From Parvularcula marina (lineage in GTDB: Bacteria > Pseudomonadota > Alphaproteobacteria > Caulobacterales > Parvularculaceae): a stretch of DNA of 64,000 nucleotides. The position numbers were made by a program, and so were the translations under genes. Below are positions 55,132 to 64,000 of the stretch, piece by piece (the first letter of the stretch is position 1; every line of letters begins with the position of its first letter). Under the pieces are notes generated by a model that searched no databases, was not told where the DNA came from, and saw only the letters and a program-made list of their open reading frames with translations. The stretch lies in NCBI RefSeq assembly GCF_003399445.1, contig NZ_QUQO01000001.1, forward strand, positions 62,001 to 126,000, given 5' to 3'.

Positions 55132-56433
55132 TCAGCCCTCTGAGAGCTGGGATTTCTCTTCTTTCTTGGTCTTGGTGATGCCGAGCAGGTCGAGCGTCAC
55201 GCGCTCATAGAAAGGCTCGCTAACCCCGCGGCGGATCTTGCCGACGAAATATTTCTCGAAGGCCGCCTTGGCCCAGTGAACCCATTTGCCGCTGGCCGCC
55301 CAGTTGACGTTGCGCGGCGGGATCTGCGGCATGGCGACAAAGGCGACACCGCCATCGCCAAAATCAGCAATACAGACGGCATTCCATGTTGCCTCGGCAT
55401 CGGGTTTCTTGGCGTCGAGCAGGCGGCGGATATTGTGCGCGGTCGCCCGCACCATGCTCTCGATCATGAAGCCGGTTTTCGGCACCCCGACGGGCACGGC
55501 ATATTGACCGACGGGCGGGATGGCAACGCAGACGCCGACCGAGAAAATGTTCGGAAAGGCAGCATTCTGCTGGGCTTCATCGACCGTGACGAAGCCGCGC
55601 GGATTGACGAGACCCTCAATGTCCCGCACCGCCTCAATGCCCCGGAAGGCCGGCAGCATCATGGAGAAATTTTGCGGCAATTCGTGAACCTTCTTCACAC
55701 TGCCATCATCATCCATTTCCTCAACAACGACCATGTCGGGCAGGAATTTCTGTATACGGGCACTGGTGATGAATTTGATATGCCGCTCACGCAGCTCGCT
55801 TTCGAGCATGCCCTTGGTATCGCCGACCCCGTCGAGACCCAGATGCCCGATATAGGGCTCCGAGGTGACAAAGGTCATCGGCACCTTGTCGCGGATCTTC
55901 CGCTTACGGAGGTCGGTATCGAGAATGAAGGCATACTCATAGGCCGGCCCGAAACAGGACGCGCCCTGTACCGCGCCGACAACGATGGGTCCCGGATCTT
56001 TGACAAAGTCCTCCCACGCTTTGGAGGCTTCGAGTGCATGGGGCGTTGTACAGACCGAATGGGTGTGGCCGCCATGAGGCCCGAGGCCCTCGATCTCGTC
56101 AAAAGCCAGCTCCGGCCCGGTCGCGATCACTAGATAATCATAGTCGATCATCCGGCCGTCATCGAGTTCGACGGCGTTCTGCTCGGGCCGTACTTTTTTG
56201 GCACGGCAATGGATGAAGTCGATTTTCTTCTTTTTGAAGACGGGCTCCAGCTCGACCTGGATCTGGTCTGGCTTGCGCCAGTCGACAGCCACCCAGGGAT
56301 TGGACGGGGTGAAGGAGAAGACCGGCTGGTCGGAAATGACGGTGACGGTATCTTCCTTGCGGGCCTGCTGGCGCATCTCGAGTGCCATGGGCACGCCGCC
56401 AAGTCCGGCACCAAGGACGACAATATGGGCCAT
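55132..56433 (-). CDS. sqr: Sulfide:quinone oxidoreductase
   Basis: About 433 residues from ATG 56433 (GGGAGG nine bases upstream). FAD/NAD-fold with GAGLGG at the N-terminus. Cysteines Cys128 (HSVCTTPH), Cys160 (GASCFGPAY) and Cys354 (NAVCIADFGD) match Cys128, Cys160 and Cys356 of the Acidithiobacillus enzyme. It oxidises H2S to persulfide/polysulfide and reduces ubiquinone at the membrane. The product feeds the rhodanese and persulfide dioxygenase in this island. Confidence 0.92.
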   Translation of the reverse strand: MAHIVVLGAGLGGVPMALEMRQQARKEDTVTVISDQPVFSFTPSNPWVAVDWRKPDQIQVELEPVFKKKKIDFIHCRAKKVRPEQNAVELDDGRMIDYDYLVIATGPELAFDEIEGLGPHGGHTHSVCTTPHALEASKAWEDFVKDPGPIVVGAVQGASCFGPAYEYAFILDTDLRKRKIRDKVPMTFVTSEPYIGHLGLDGVGDTKGMLESELRERHIKFITSARIQKFLPDMVVVEEMDDDGSVKKVHELPQNFSMMLPAFRGIEAVRDIEGLVNPRGFVTVDEAQQNAAFPNIFSVGVCVAIPPVGQYAVPVGVPKTGFMIESMVRATAHNIRRLLDAKKPDAEATWNAVCIADFGDGGVAFVAMPQIPPRNVNWAASGKWVHWAKAAFEKYFVGKIRRGVSEPFYERVTLDLLGITKTKKEEKSQLSEG

Positions 56434-56482
56434 TGGATGACCTCCCTTTCTTGCCGCCATGAGGTGTCGCCGCCATGGCGGG

Positions 56483-56507
56483 GTGATTTACTGATCATGT
56501 AAATCAC
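56483..56507. promoter_or_regulatory. Palindrome upstream of sqr
   Basis: GTGATTTAC (56483-56491), 7-base centre TGATCAT, GTAAATCAC (56499-56507). Perfect 9-bp arms, about 50 bases before the sqr start. Operator or 5'-UTR stem for an unassigned regulator. Confidence 0.55.
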
Positions 56508-56591
56508 AAAATACAAATATACAAGAAAGCGAATGCATAAAGTTCAGATCAGCCCTGTCAAGGCAAAGGGCGATTCAAAAGAAGTGGGGAG

Positions 56592-57515
56592 TTACGCTGT
56601 TTCCGGCCAGGCGGGATGACCCTTGGGCAGGATCGCGCCTTTCTCACAGATGACGGCGCCGGCAAGGCGGTGACCTGCAAGGGCGGCTTCCTCAGGGGGC
56701 AGACCTTTTATTCGTGCGGTCAGATAACCGGCATTAAAGCTGTCCCCGGCGCCTGTCGTATCAACCGGGCGGATCTTCTCGGCTGGTTTCACCCAGCCGC
56801 CGCTTGAGAGATAGGCGCCATTGCCGCCATCTTTGACGGTGACTTCTCTTGCGCCCAGATCCTGATATTTGGTCGATGCCGTCTCTGGATCTTTCGTGCC
56901 GTAGAGGGCTTCGACATCCTCGAAAGTCGGCAGGCAGATCGTTGCGAGCTGGGACGCCTTGTCGAGAACGGCATGGGCCGTCTGGCTGTCGGGCCAACCG
57001 CGCGGCCGGTAATTGAGATCGAAAATGACCTCACCGCCATTATCGCGCACGGTTTTGAGAACATCGAACAGTCTTGCCCGATCGTCCGGCCCGTAAAGGG
57101 AGAGTGAGATCCCGCTGAGATAGACTGCCGGTGCTTTCGCCATCGCGTCCAGCGCGTTCTCAGCGCCGGGGGCGGAGAAAAAGGCGCGCGCGGCGCTGTC
57201 ATTGCGCCAATAGGTAAAGGTGCGCTCACCTTCATCATCGAGCGAGATCGCATAAAGCCCGGCATTGCGGCCCGGTGCGGTCAGCACGTGAGAGGTGTCG
57301 ATACCTTCATCCTGCAGCGCTTCTCTGATCCGTTCACTGAAGGGATCCTCGCCGAGCGCTGTAAGATAAGAGACCGGCACACCGGCTCGGGCCAGATAAA
57401 CAGCCGTGTTGAACGTATCGCCCGCCACGCCGACCTGCGCGGTTTTCCCGTCAAGGCCGGAAAGCTCGATCATGGCTTCGCCGATGATGAAGACGGGGGC
57501 GGGGATCGCAGTCAT
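56592..57515 (-). CDS. kdgK: 2-keto-3-deoxygluconate kinase (PfkB family)
   Basis: 307 residues. PfkB fold with the anion-hole motif DTTGAGDSFNAGY. It phosphorylates KDG to KDPG. The neighbours (fructuronate reductase, glucuronate isomerase, mannonate dehydratase) make KDG the likely substrate. Its start overlaps the uxuB stop by 4 bp; last in the minus-strand hexuronate operon. Confidence 0.88.
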   Translation of the reverse strand: MTAIPAPVFIIGEAMIELSGLDGKTAQVGVAGDTFNTAVYLARAGVPVSYLTALGEDPFSERIREALQDEGIDTSHVLTAPGRNAGLYAISLDDEGERTFTYWRNDSAARAFFSAPGAENALDAMAKAPAVYLSGISLSLYGPDDRARLFDVLKTVRDNGGEVIFDLNYRPRGWPDSQTAHAVLDKASQLATICLPTFEDVEALYGTKDPETASTKYQDLGAREVTVKDGGNGAYLSSGGWVKPAEKIRPVDTTGAGDSFNAGYLTARIKGLPPEEAALAGHRLAGAVICEKGAILPKGHPAWPETA

Positions 57516-58987
57516 GACAGGGCTCCTGCGGCGGCCTGTGGACCATCGGTCATCAGGCGCTGCAATTGGGTAAGGACGGTGCCGGCAAAGCCGAGGTCAC
57601 GGGAGAGATCATCCCCGAAAACCTCCCCGAGGCTTAGAAAACCCTGCAGCAGGCTGTCTACCCCTGATGAAGCGGAGGCGATTTCCGCAAAACGCGCGCT
57701 GAGCGGGTCGCGGACATCGATCTTCTCGCCGTGGATCGTCCGTCCACGGGCATAGGCGATCCATGCCGCCACCGCGAGGGCGAGCCGATCATAGGGAAGA
57801 CCCATCTTCTGCCGGTCACGGATCGTATCAAGTAGGCGCTGGGGCAGTTTCTGGCTGCCATCCATGGCGATCTGCCATGTCCGGTGACGCAAAGCGGAAT
57901 TGAGGAACCTCTCGCGCAGCGCTTCGGTATAGGATGGGAGGGATACGCCGGCGGGGGGCGTCACCGTGGGCAGGATCTCTTCATCCATCAGCAGGGTGAT
58001 GAAGGGCGACAGATCAACATCGTCCATCACCTGATGGACGTAGTCATAGCCCGAAAGATAGCCGAGATAGGCAATCGCGGAATGCGGACCATTCAGCAGA
58101 CGGAGCTTGGCTGTCTCGAAAGCCGCGACATCCTCAACGATCTGCGCGCCCGCGGCTTCCCATTGCGGACGGTCAGCGGCGAATTTGTTCTCGATCACCC
58201 ATTGGCGGAAGGGCTCGGCCTTCACATGGGCGTCATCACGCAGCCTGATGGCTTCTGCTGTTTCGGTGATGTCCTCGGGCGTCGTTGCAGGGACGATCCG
58301 GTCGACCATGGTGTCGGGGAAAGCGCCTTCGCGCTCAATCCAGGCGGCAAAGTCCCGGTCGATCCGTCCGGCATATTGCAGCACCGCTTCGCGGACGCGC
58401 GCGCCGTTCGACGGCAGATTGTCACAGGAGATGATCGTGAAAGGGAGAGCGCTCGCCGCATATCGGATGCGTAAAGCTGCTGCCAGATAGCCGATGGCCG
58501 ATCGCGGGGCCTCAGGCGTCTGGAGATCCGCCGCGATATCGGGATCTTCCGTCTTCAGACGGCCCGTTGCGGGGTCAAGAGCATAGCCCTTCTCGGTAAT
58601 CGTCAGGGTAACGGCGCAGACCTCCGGGGCGGCGAGCGCGGCGAGCGCTGCCTCTGGCGCTTCGGGCGCTGTGATCATGCGCATCATGTTGCTGATCAGC
58701 CGGTAGGAGATGCGCTCTCCATCCATTGTGCCGACCGTGTAAAGATGATCCTGCGGGGCGAGCTGTGACGCCGCCGTCGGGGATCTCAACGAGATGCCGG
58801 TCGTGCCCCATTCGCCTGCCTCGCGCTCATTGGTCTCCTCGGTATAGACCGCCTGATGGGCACGGTGGAACGCGCCGACCCCCAGATGAACGAGCCGGGG
58901 GCGCAGGGCCGCGCGGTCGTAACCGGGCGTTTTGACGATATAGGACAGCTCATTGAGAGTGTCCGAAGAGAGCCGTTTCATGGTCAT
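57512..58987 (-). CDS. uxuB: Fructuronate reductase (mannitol dehydrogenase family)
   Basis: 491 residues. N-terminal Rossmann region with LVHLGVGAFHRAH and the catalytic-site helical domain with KLRLLNGPHSAIAYLGYL (family signature Lys-x4-Asn-x2-His). It interconverts D-fructuronate and D-mannonate with NADH. 4-bp overlaps with dctM upstream and kdgK downstream support coordinated synthesis. Confidence 0.9.
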   Translation of the reverse strand: MTMKRLSSDTLNELSYIVKTPGYDRAALRPRLVHLGVGAFHRAHQAVYTEETNEREAGEWGTTGISLRSPTAASQLAPQDHLYTVGTMDGERISYRLISNMMRMITAPEAPEAALAALAAPEVCAVTLTITEKGYALDPATGRLKTEDPDIAADLQTPEAPRSAIGYLAAALRIRYAASALPFTIISCDNLPSNGARVREAVLQYAGRIDRDFAAWIEREGAFPDTMVDRIVPATTPEDITETAEAIRLRDDAHVKAEPFRQWVIENKFAADRPQWEAAGAQIVEDVAAFETAKLRLLNGPHSAIAYLGYLSGYDYVHQVMDDVDLSPFITLLMDEEILPTVTPPAGVSLPSYTEALRERFLNSALRHRTWQIAMDGSQKLPQRLLDTIRDRQKMGLPYDRLALAVAAWIAYARGRTIHGEKIDVRDPLSARFAEIASASSGVDSLLQGFLSLGEVFGDDLSRDLGFAGTVLTQLQRLMTDGPQAAAGALS

Positions 58988-60264
58988 CCAAGCAGTCCGG
59001 GCAGCGTCAGCGACAGGGCAGGAATGAATGCCGTTAGCAGGAGTGCGATGATCAAGGCCAGATAGAAGGGCCAGATCGTCTTGACCGTGTCCTCTATCCT
59101 GATCTTGCCGATGGCGGCGGCCACGAACAGCACCGCACCGACCGGCGGGGTGACGAGCCCGATGCCGAGCGCCAGCATCAGGACGATGCCGAAATGGACG
59201 GGGTCATATCCAAAACTGATCATCAGCGGCAGGAAGATCGGCGTTGTAATGATGATCAGCGGCGCCATGTCCATGAACGTGCCAAGAACAAGAAGCGCGG
59301 CGAGCACCATCAGCATGACGATAACGGGATTGTCGGTGACGCTGGTGACAAAGCCAGCCAGTGCGGAGGGCGCCTCCAGGAGGGCGAGGAGCCAACCGAA
59401 TGCCGCCGCTGAGCCGATGATCAACATGACCATGGCGGTGGTCCTGACCGATCCCGCAATGGCCAGCCCGAGCTGTTTTGAGCCCAGCGTGCGGTAGCCG
59501 AAAATCCCGACAAGGAGGGTATAGAAGATCGCAACGGCGGAGCTTTCCGTCGGGGTGAAGATCCCCGCAAGGATGCCGACGACGATGATCACCGCGGTCA
59601 TCAGGCCCGGCACGGCGGCGATGGCGGCGAGGATAAAGGCGCGCCAGCCGGGGAAGGTACCCTTGGGATAGCCGCGCTTGCGGGCGACCAGCCATGAGGT
59701 GATGCCGAGGATGATCCCGGCCATCACGCCGGGGACGATCCCGGCGACAAAGAGCTCACCGATGGAAATGCCGATCCCAGCGGACGCAGCATAGATGATC
59801 ATGTTATGCGAGGGCGGAATGATCAGCCCAAGGATGGCCGCCGTGCAGGTGACATTGACGGCGTAATCGCGGTCATATCCCTTCTCGACCATCATCGGGG
59901 TGAGGGCGGAGCCGAGCGCCGAAACCGACGCAATCGCCGAACCCGAGACCGCGCCGAACAGCATGGACGCGCCGACATCGACCTGACCGAGCCCGCCCCT
60001 TGTGCCGCCAAGTGCCGCATCGGCGAGCCGCACGAGTTTCTCGGCGATCCCGGCGCGGTACATGAGGTCGCCTGCGAAGATGAAGAACGGGATCGCCATC
60101 AAGGAGAAGACATTCATGCCCGACGCCATCTGCTGGACGGCGATGACGGGCGCGATATCGAGATAGAAGAAGGTGAGCACCGACGCGGCGAACAGCGCGA
60201 AGGCCACCGGCACGCCGATGATTAGGAACAGGGCGAGGCAACCGAAGAGAATGATCAGGGCCAT
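58984..60264 (-). CDS. dctM: TRAP transporter large permease DctM
   Basis: 426 residues with about twelve membrane spans. DctM is the ion-coupled transport subunit of TRAP systems. It overlaps dctQ upstream by 10 bp and uxuB downstream by 4 bp. Context points to hexuronate (glucuronate/fructuronate) import rather than C4-dicarboxylate. Confidence 0.93.
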   Translation of the reverse strand: MALIILFGCLALFLIIGVPVAFALFAASVLTFFYLDIAPVIAVQQMASGMNVFSLMAIPFFIFAGDLMYRAGIAEKLVRLADAALGGTRGGLGQVDVGASMLFGAVSGSAIASVSALGSALTPMMVEKGYDRDYAVNVTCTAAILGLIIPPSHNMIIYAASAGIGISIGELFVAGIVPGVMAGIILGITSWLVARKRGYPKGTFPGWRAFILAAIAAVPGLMTAVIIVVGILAGIFTPTESSAVAIFYTLLVGIFGYRTLGSKQLGLAIAGSVRTTAMVMLIIGSAAAFGWLLALLEAPSALAGFVTSVTDNPVIVMLMVLAALLVLGTFMDMAPLIIITTPIFLPLMISFGYDPVHFGIVLMLALGIGLVTPPVGAVLFVAAAIGKIRIEDTVKTIWPFYLALIIALLLTAFIPALSLTLPGLLG

Positions 60265-60767
60265 GACGGGGTCACCTCCCGCCCGCGGAAGATCGCGATC
60301 AAATGTTCAAGCACGAAGCCGGTGATGAGCACGCCGGCAATCGGCATGGGCAGCATGGCGGAACCTCTGGGCACGCCGAGCGTAGGGATCGTGAAATCCC
60401 AGAGCCTCACGACCAGATTGGCGCCATAGATCACAAGGAAGACGCCGATAGCGCCAGTGATCAGGTGAGCAACGATCAGCGGGATCACGCGGTGCTTACC
60501 GAGCGCATCCTGAAAGGCGGTCATGCGAATATGGAAATTCTCTCGTACCCCGGCGGCCCCGCCGAACAGGATCGTCCATATAAGGATGTATAATGCCGCC
60601 TGTTCGGACCATGACGGGCTCGAATTAAGAACATAGCGCGCAAAGACCTGCCACAGGATGATGGCTGTCATCGCGCAAAGGCCGATCCCGGCGAGCCACA
60701 TGCAGGCAAGCGAGAGGAGCCGCGACATCCGCGCGACAGGGCCTTCGGTGGGAAGGGGTTCAGACAC
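60255..60767 (-). CDS. dctQ: TRAP transporter small permease DctQ
   Basis: 170 residues from GTG 60767, with GGAGG six bases upstream; the gene overlaps the dctP stop by 8 bp. Four membrane spans. It bridges the binding protein and DctM. Confidence 0.88.
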   Translation of the reverse strand: MSEPLPTEGPVARMSRLLSLACMWLAGIGLCAMTAIILWQVFARYVLNSSPSWSEQAALYILIWTILFGGAAGVRENFHIRMTAFQDALGKHRVIPLIVAHLITGAIGVFLVIYGANLVVRLWDFTIPTLGVPRGSAMLPMPIAGVLITGFVLEHLIAIFRGREVTPSWP

Positions 60768-61758
60768 CGGGCACCTCCATTGCCTGAATTTCCTCGACCA
60801 GCGGGCGCAGTTTGGAGCTGACGAAGCGGTCATAGACCGGCTGCATCTTTTCCTGGAACGGCGCCTTGTCGACCGGGTCGACGAGTTCAATGCCACCCGC
60901 CATCACGATCTCTTTTGATTTCTCGACGCGCGCATCCCAGATGTCGCGCATGACGGGCACGGACTCGCGGGCGATCCGCCGGAACAGCTCCTGATCATCC
61001 TCGCTCAGCTTCTCCCAGCGCCGTAGCGACATGACGAGCACTTCCGGCGCCATGATATGTTCCGTCCGGGAATAATAGGGCGCCGCCTCGAAATGACGGG
61101 TCGTCTCATAGGAGGGCCAGTTGTTCTCCGCGCCATCAATGACGCCTTGAATCAGCCCCTGATAGACTTCTGCGAAACTCATCGGTGTCGCATTCGCGCC
61201 CAGCGCTTCGACCATCGAGACATAGAGATCTGAATTCTGCACCCGGATCTTCATGCCGCCAAGATCGTCGGGGGTCAGGACCGGGCGCTTGGCGTTATAG
61301 AAACTGCGCGCGCCTGAATCATAATAGCAGAGCCCGACAAGCCCCTTGGGCCGGAGCGCATCAAGGATCTTCTGCCCCGGTGCGCCATCGACGGCGGCAC
61401 GCATATGGTCAATCGACCGGAAGACAAAGGGCAAAGCGGGGACGAGCGTTTCCTCCGCAATCGGATTGAGGGGTGCCGTGTTCACCCGATTGACATCGAG
61501 CCCGCCGAACACGGTGATTTCCAGCGTGTCCCGCTCGCGGCCAAGCTGGGCGCCCGCATAGATCCGCATGGCGAGCCGGCCAGCCGTTTCCTCCTCCAGC
61601 CGCTTGGCGATGAATTCGAGCGCCTTGACGGTCGGGTAATCCGCCGGTTGTGCATCCGCCGCAAACAGCGGGCGCTCGGCCTTGGCGCAGGAGGAGAGCC
61701 CTGCGGCCCCAAGACCGGCGATGGCGGCTTGCGTGAACTGGCGGCGGCTGAGGGTCAC
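60760..61758 (-). CDS. dctP: TRAP transporter substrate-binding lipoprotein DctP
   Basis: 332 residues. A Tat motif SRRQFTQAA is followed by a lipobox LSSC (Cys24), so it is probably a Tat-exported, anchored binding protein rather than free in the periplasm. The conserved Arg-binding region (MKIRVQNSD) that clasps the substrate carboxylate is present. It overlaps uxaC by 4 bp. Ligand inferred as a hexuronate. Confidence 0.9.
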   Translation of the reverse strand: MTLSRRQFTQAAIAGLGAAGLSSCAKAERPLFAADAQPADYPTVKALEFIAKRLEEETAGRLAMRIYAGAQLGRERDTLEITVFGGLDVNRVNTAPLNPIAEETLVPALPFVFRSIDHMRAAVDGAPGQKILDALRPKGLVGLCYYDSGARSFYNAKRPVLTPDDLGGMKIRVQNSDLYVSMVEALGANATPMSFAEVYQGLIQGVIDGAENNWPSYETTRHFEAAPYYSRTEHIMAPEVLVMSLRRWEKLSEDDQELFRRIARESVPVMRDIWDARVEKSKEIVMAGGIELVDPVDKAPFQEKMQPVYDRFVSSKLRPLVEEIQAMEVPGV

Positions 61759-63176
61759 GAGAATTTATAGGCTTCCTTGGCGAGCCGGTAGGCAAGGTCA
61801 TGCGCGACCTCATGTGCCTCGTCTTCAGGCAGGCGATGTTCAGCGACGAGTTGCGCAAGGAAGACGCAATCCATCCGCCGCGCGACATCGTGCCGGGCCG
61901 GGATCGAGAGAAACGCCCGCGTGTCGTCATTGAAGCCGGCGGTGTTGTAGAAGCCAGCCGTCTCGGTCGTCCGTTCACGGAATCGCCGCATCCCTTCGGG
62001 GCTGTCGTGGAACCACCAGGGCGGCCCAAGTTTCAGAGCCGGATAATGCCCGGCAAGCGGTGCCAGCTCCCGCGAATAGACATCTTCATCGAGCGTGAAG
62101 AGGATGATGTTGAGATCCGGCTCATTCCCCACCGCTTCGAGTAGCGGCGAGAGCGCCTCGACATATTCCGACGGGGCCGGAATATCTGCGCCCTTGTCCC
62201 GTCCGAATGTGTCAAAAAGCGGCAAATTGTGATTGCGGTGCACGCCCGGATGGATCTGCATGACGAGGCCATCTTCAAGGCTCATCCGTGCCATTTCGGT
62301 CAGCATCTGCCCCCGGAAGAGGTCAGCGTCATCTGCCTCAAGATCACCTGAGACAACACGTGTGAACAGCGCGCGCTTGTCCGCTTCGGAGAGATTGGCC
62401 GTGCGCGCGGTGCGGTGCCCGTGATCGGTCGCAGTCGCGCCGCCCTTTTCCTTGAAATATTCCCGCCGCTGGCGATGGGCATTGAGATACCCCTCCCAGC
62501 TCATGACATCCTCGCCGGTCAGCTCGCCAAATGCCGCAAGGCTTTCGGTGAAGGCTTCGTGCTCTGGGTCAATGACCGTATCGGGACGATAGGTCGTGAC
62601 GACCCGGCCATCCCAGTCATCCTCCATGATCGTCTGGTGATGGGTGAGGGGATCGAGTGCGCCTTCGGTCGTCGCGATGATCTCGATATTAAACTGCTCG
62701 AACAGTGCACGGGGGCGGAACGCATCTGTGGTCAGCTTCTCTGCCATCACATCATAATAGTGATCGGCGGTGTCGACGGTCAGCAGCGCCTCGAACCCGA
62801 AGACTTCCGAGAAGACCCAGTCGAGCCACATGCGGGACGGCGTGCCCCGGAAAAGGTGATAATTCTCGGCGAAGAGCCGCCAGATTTTCCGCCCGTCCGT
62901 CTCAACGGGGCTGCCATCCACCGTCGGGATGCCGAGTTTCTCCAGCGGCACGCCCTGGCTATACAGCATACGGAAGACATAGTGATCCGGCACAATGAGA
63001 AGCTGCGCCGGGTCGGGAAAGTGCTCATTCAGGGCGAACCATTCGGGGTCCGTATGCCCATGCGGCGAGACAATCGGCAGGTCCTTGACCTGCGCATAAA
63101 GGCGCCGGGCGATGTCGCGCTGGGTTGGATCGGCAGAGAAAAGGCGGTCGGGATGTAGAGAGAGTGGAGTGGTCAT
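61755..63176 (-). CDS. uxaC: Glucuronate isomerase
   Basis: 473 residues from ATG 63176 (AGGGACGG upstream); longer frames reach past the promoter. It isomerises D-glucuronate to D-fructuronate. The metal-dependent amidohydrolase-like core has SPHGHTDPEW near the N-terminus. First gene of the minus-strand hexuronate operon. Confidence 0.93.
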   Translation of the reverse strand: MTTPLSLHPDRLFSADPTQRDIARRLYAQVKDLPIVSPHGHTDPEWFALNEHFPDPAQLLIVPDHYVFRMLYSQGVPLEKLGIPTVDGSPVETDGRKIWRLFAENYHLFRGTPSRMWLDWVFSEVFGFEALLTVDTADHYYDVMAEKLTTDAFRPRALFEQFNIEIIATTEGALDPLTHHQTIMEDDWDGRVVTTYRPDTVIDPEHEAFTESLAAFGELTGEDVMSWEGYLNAHRQRREYFKEKGGATATDHGHRTARTANLSEADKRALFTRVVSGDLEADDADLFRGQMLTEMARMSLEDGLVMQIHPGVHRNHNLPLFDTFGRDKGADIPAPSEYVEALSPLLEAVGNEPDLNIILFTLDEDVYSRELAPLAGHYPALKLGPPWWFHDSPEGMRRFRERTTETAGFYNTAGFNDDTRAFLSIPARHDVARRMDCVFLAQLVAEHRLPEDEAHEVAHDLAYRLAKEAYKFS

Positions 63177-63245
63177 GGTCCGTCCCTTAGCCTGTTGTCG
63201 CGTCAGATGGATCACCTGAAGCAGATTCTTATTGCGGCGATATAA

Positions 63246-63257
63246 GTGAGCGCTAAC
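63246..63257. promoter_or_regulatory. LacI-type operator GTGAGCGCTAAC
   Basis: Near-palindromic (one mismatched pair) with the central AGCGCT of LacI-family sites, in the 118-base gap between uxaC and the mannonate dehydratase gene. It can control both divergent transcripts. The regulator is not in the window. Confidence 0.65.
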
Positions 63258-63294
63258 ACTGGCTGTCAACCGGCAGCAAGACTGAGGAGATATC

Positions 63295-64000
63295 ATGGCG
63301 GGCGAAACGGCAGGACAGGGCGGCGCGGGATCCGCGAATGACCGGCAGATCACGGGCGCGAAGGTCATTGTCTGCTCGCCAGGACGGAATTTCGTCACGC
63401 TCAAGATCGAGACCAAGAGCGGGGTTACGGGGCTCGGCGATGCGACGCTCAATGGCCGCGAACTCGCTGTCGTTGCCTATCTAGAGGAACATGTGATCCC
63501 GAACCTGATCGGCCGCGATGCGGGCCGGATCGAGGATATCTGGCAGTTCCTCTATCGTGGTGCCTATTGGCGGCGGGGGCCGGTGACGATGTCGGCGATT
63601 GCTGCTGTGGACACGGCTCTGTGGGATATCAAGGCCAAGATGGCTGGGATGCCGCTGGTCGATCTTCTCGGCGGGCGCAGCCGTGAGGGCGTCCTTGTAT
63701 ACGGCCATGCCAATGGCAAGGACATCGAGGGCACGCTTGATGAAGTGCTGCGCTATAAGGAGATGGGCTATCGCGCGATCCGGGCCCAGTCAGGCGTGCC
63801 GGGGCTTGAGAAAGCCTATGGCGTCTCAAAAGACCGGATGTTCTACGAACCCGCCGGCAGTGAACTTCCCGATACGGAAAGCTGGGACACACGGGCCTAC
63901 CTCAATTTCCTGCCAAAGCTGTTTGACCGCCTGCGCGACAAGCTCGGTTTTGAGATTGCGCTCCTCCATGACGGCCACCACCGCATGACCCCGCAGGAAG
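63295..64000 (+). CDS. manD: D-mannonate dehydratase, enolase superfamily (3' end missing)
   Basis: Starts at ATG 63295 with GAGGAGA seven bases upstream and runs off the window after about 235 residues. The N-terminal capping domain ([18 protein letters not shown]), the segment [24 protein letters not shown], and the barrel start with LLHDGHHR (metal-ligand Asp and the His) match ManD/RspA. It dehydrates D-mannonate to KDG, bridging UxuB and KdgK. Confidence 0.9.
   Translation, partial: MAGETAGQGGAGSANDRQITGAKVIVCSPGRNFVTLKIETKSGVTGLGDATLNGRELAVVAYLEEHVIPNLIGRDAGRIEDIWQFLYRGAYWRRGPVTMSAIAAVDTALWDIKAKMAGMPLVDLLGGRSREGVLVYGHANGKDIEGTLDEVLRYKEMGYRAIRAQSGVPGLEKAYGVSKDRMFYEPAGSELPDTESWDTRAYLNFLPKLFDRLRDKLGFEIALLHDGHHRMTPQE

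Noticed and set aside
1-64000. CRISPR arrays, insertion sequences, prophage, rRNA or known riboswitches
   Set aside because: No regular direct repeats, transposase, integrase, phage structural genes or conserved riboswitch cores were recognised.

Overview
The window is GC-rich (roughly 60% by eye), densely coded chromosomal DNA from an alphaproteobacterium. Evidence: a carA, yqeY, dnaG, rpoD neighbourhood, a primase whose zinc ligands are gone (as in other alphaproteobacteria), a tRNA-His of the alphaproteobacterial type (A73, G1:U72, no encoded G-1), Kdo/lipid A genes and a tamAB locus. A marine Parvularculaceae/Hyphomonadaceae-like organism is plausible but is only an inference. There is no rRNA, CRISPR array, insertion sequence or prophage, and no gene-free stretch longer than about 300 bases.

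Layout: 1-3.2 kb holds a truncated TVP38 membrane protein, a MerA-like flavoprotein and a PAS histidine kinase. 3.2-9 kb is a minus-strand lipid A/Kdo operon (DUF374 acyltransferase, kdtA, lpxK, lpxL; every junction a 4-bp overlap) divergent from an MsbA-type ABC exporter. 9-14.7 kb holds a DMT exporter, a muramoyl amidase, a secreted trypsin-like protease next to an unknown lipoprotein, a tiny membrane protein and a YbjN-domain protein. 14.7-22.2 kb is the housekeeping block rpoD, dnaG, amt, yqeY, carA. 22.2-24.5 kb holds an NTF2-like secreted protein and a patatin. 24.5-33.1 kb is an apparent operon tamA-tamB-exosortase-amidotransferase. Then follow ispA, a zinc metallopeptidase, and a five-gene overlapping operon ubiX-TIGR02444-DUF465-cyclophilin-PPK2. 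38.3-40.5 kb holds a 59-aa YdcH-like protein, an SDR with a substituted active site, an M48 lipoprotein protease and tRNA-His.

40.5-56.5 kb is a respiratory and reactive-sulfur/NO defence island: an NsrR-type Fe-S regulator, a persulfide-dioxygenase-like hydrolase, a BigR/SqrR-type ArsR regulator, cydDC and cydABX for cytochrome bd, then an outer-membrane/RND/LolA-like export set with a DUF2892 protein, a second ArsR regulator with the sulfide-sensor cysteine spacing, a rhodanese and a sulfide:quinone oxidoreductase. NsrR-like dyads precede both nsrR and cydA, tying NO sensing to the NO- and sulfide-tolerant oxidase. The nsrR gene appears to start at an AUC codon.

56.6-64 kb is a hexuronate catabolic cluster: six overlapping minus-strand genes (uxaC, TRAP transporter dctPQM, uxuB, kdgK) divergent from a mannonate dehydratase, with a LacI-type operator between them. 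Together they take D-glucuronate from uptake to KDPG; only the KDPG aldolase lies outside.
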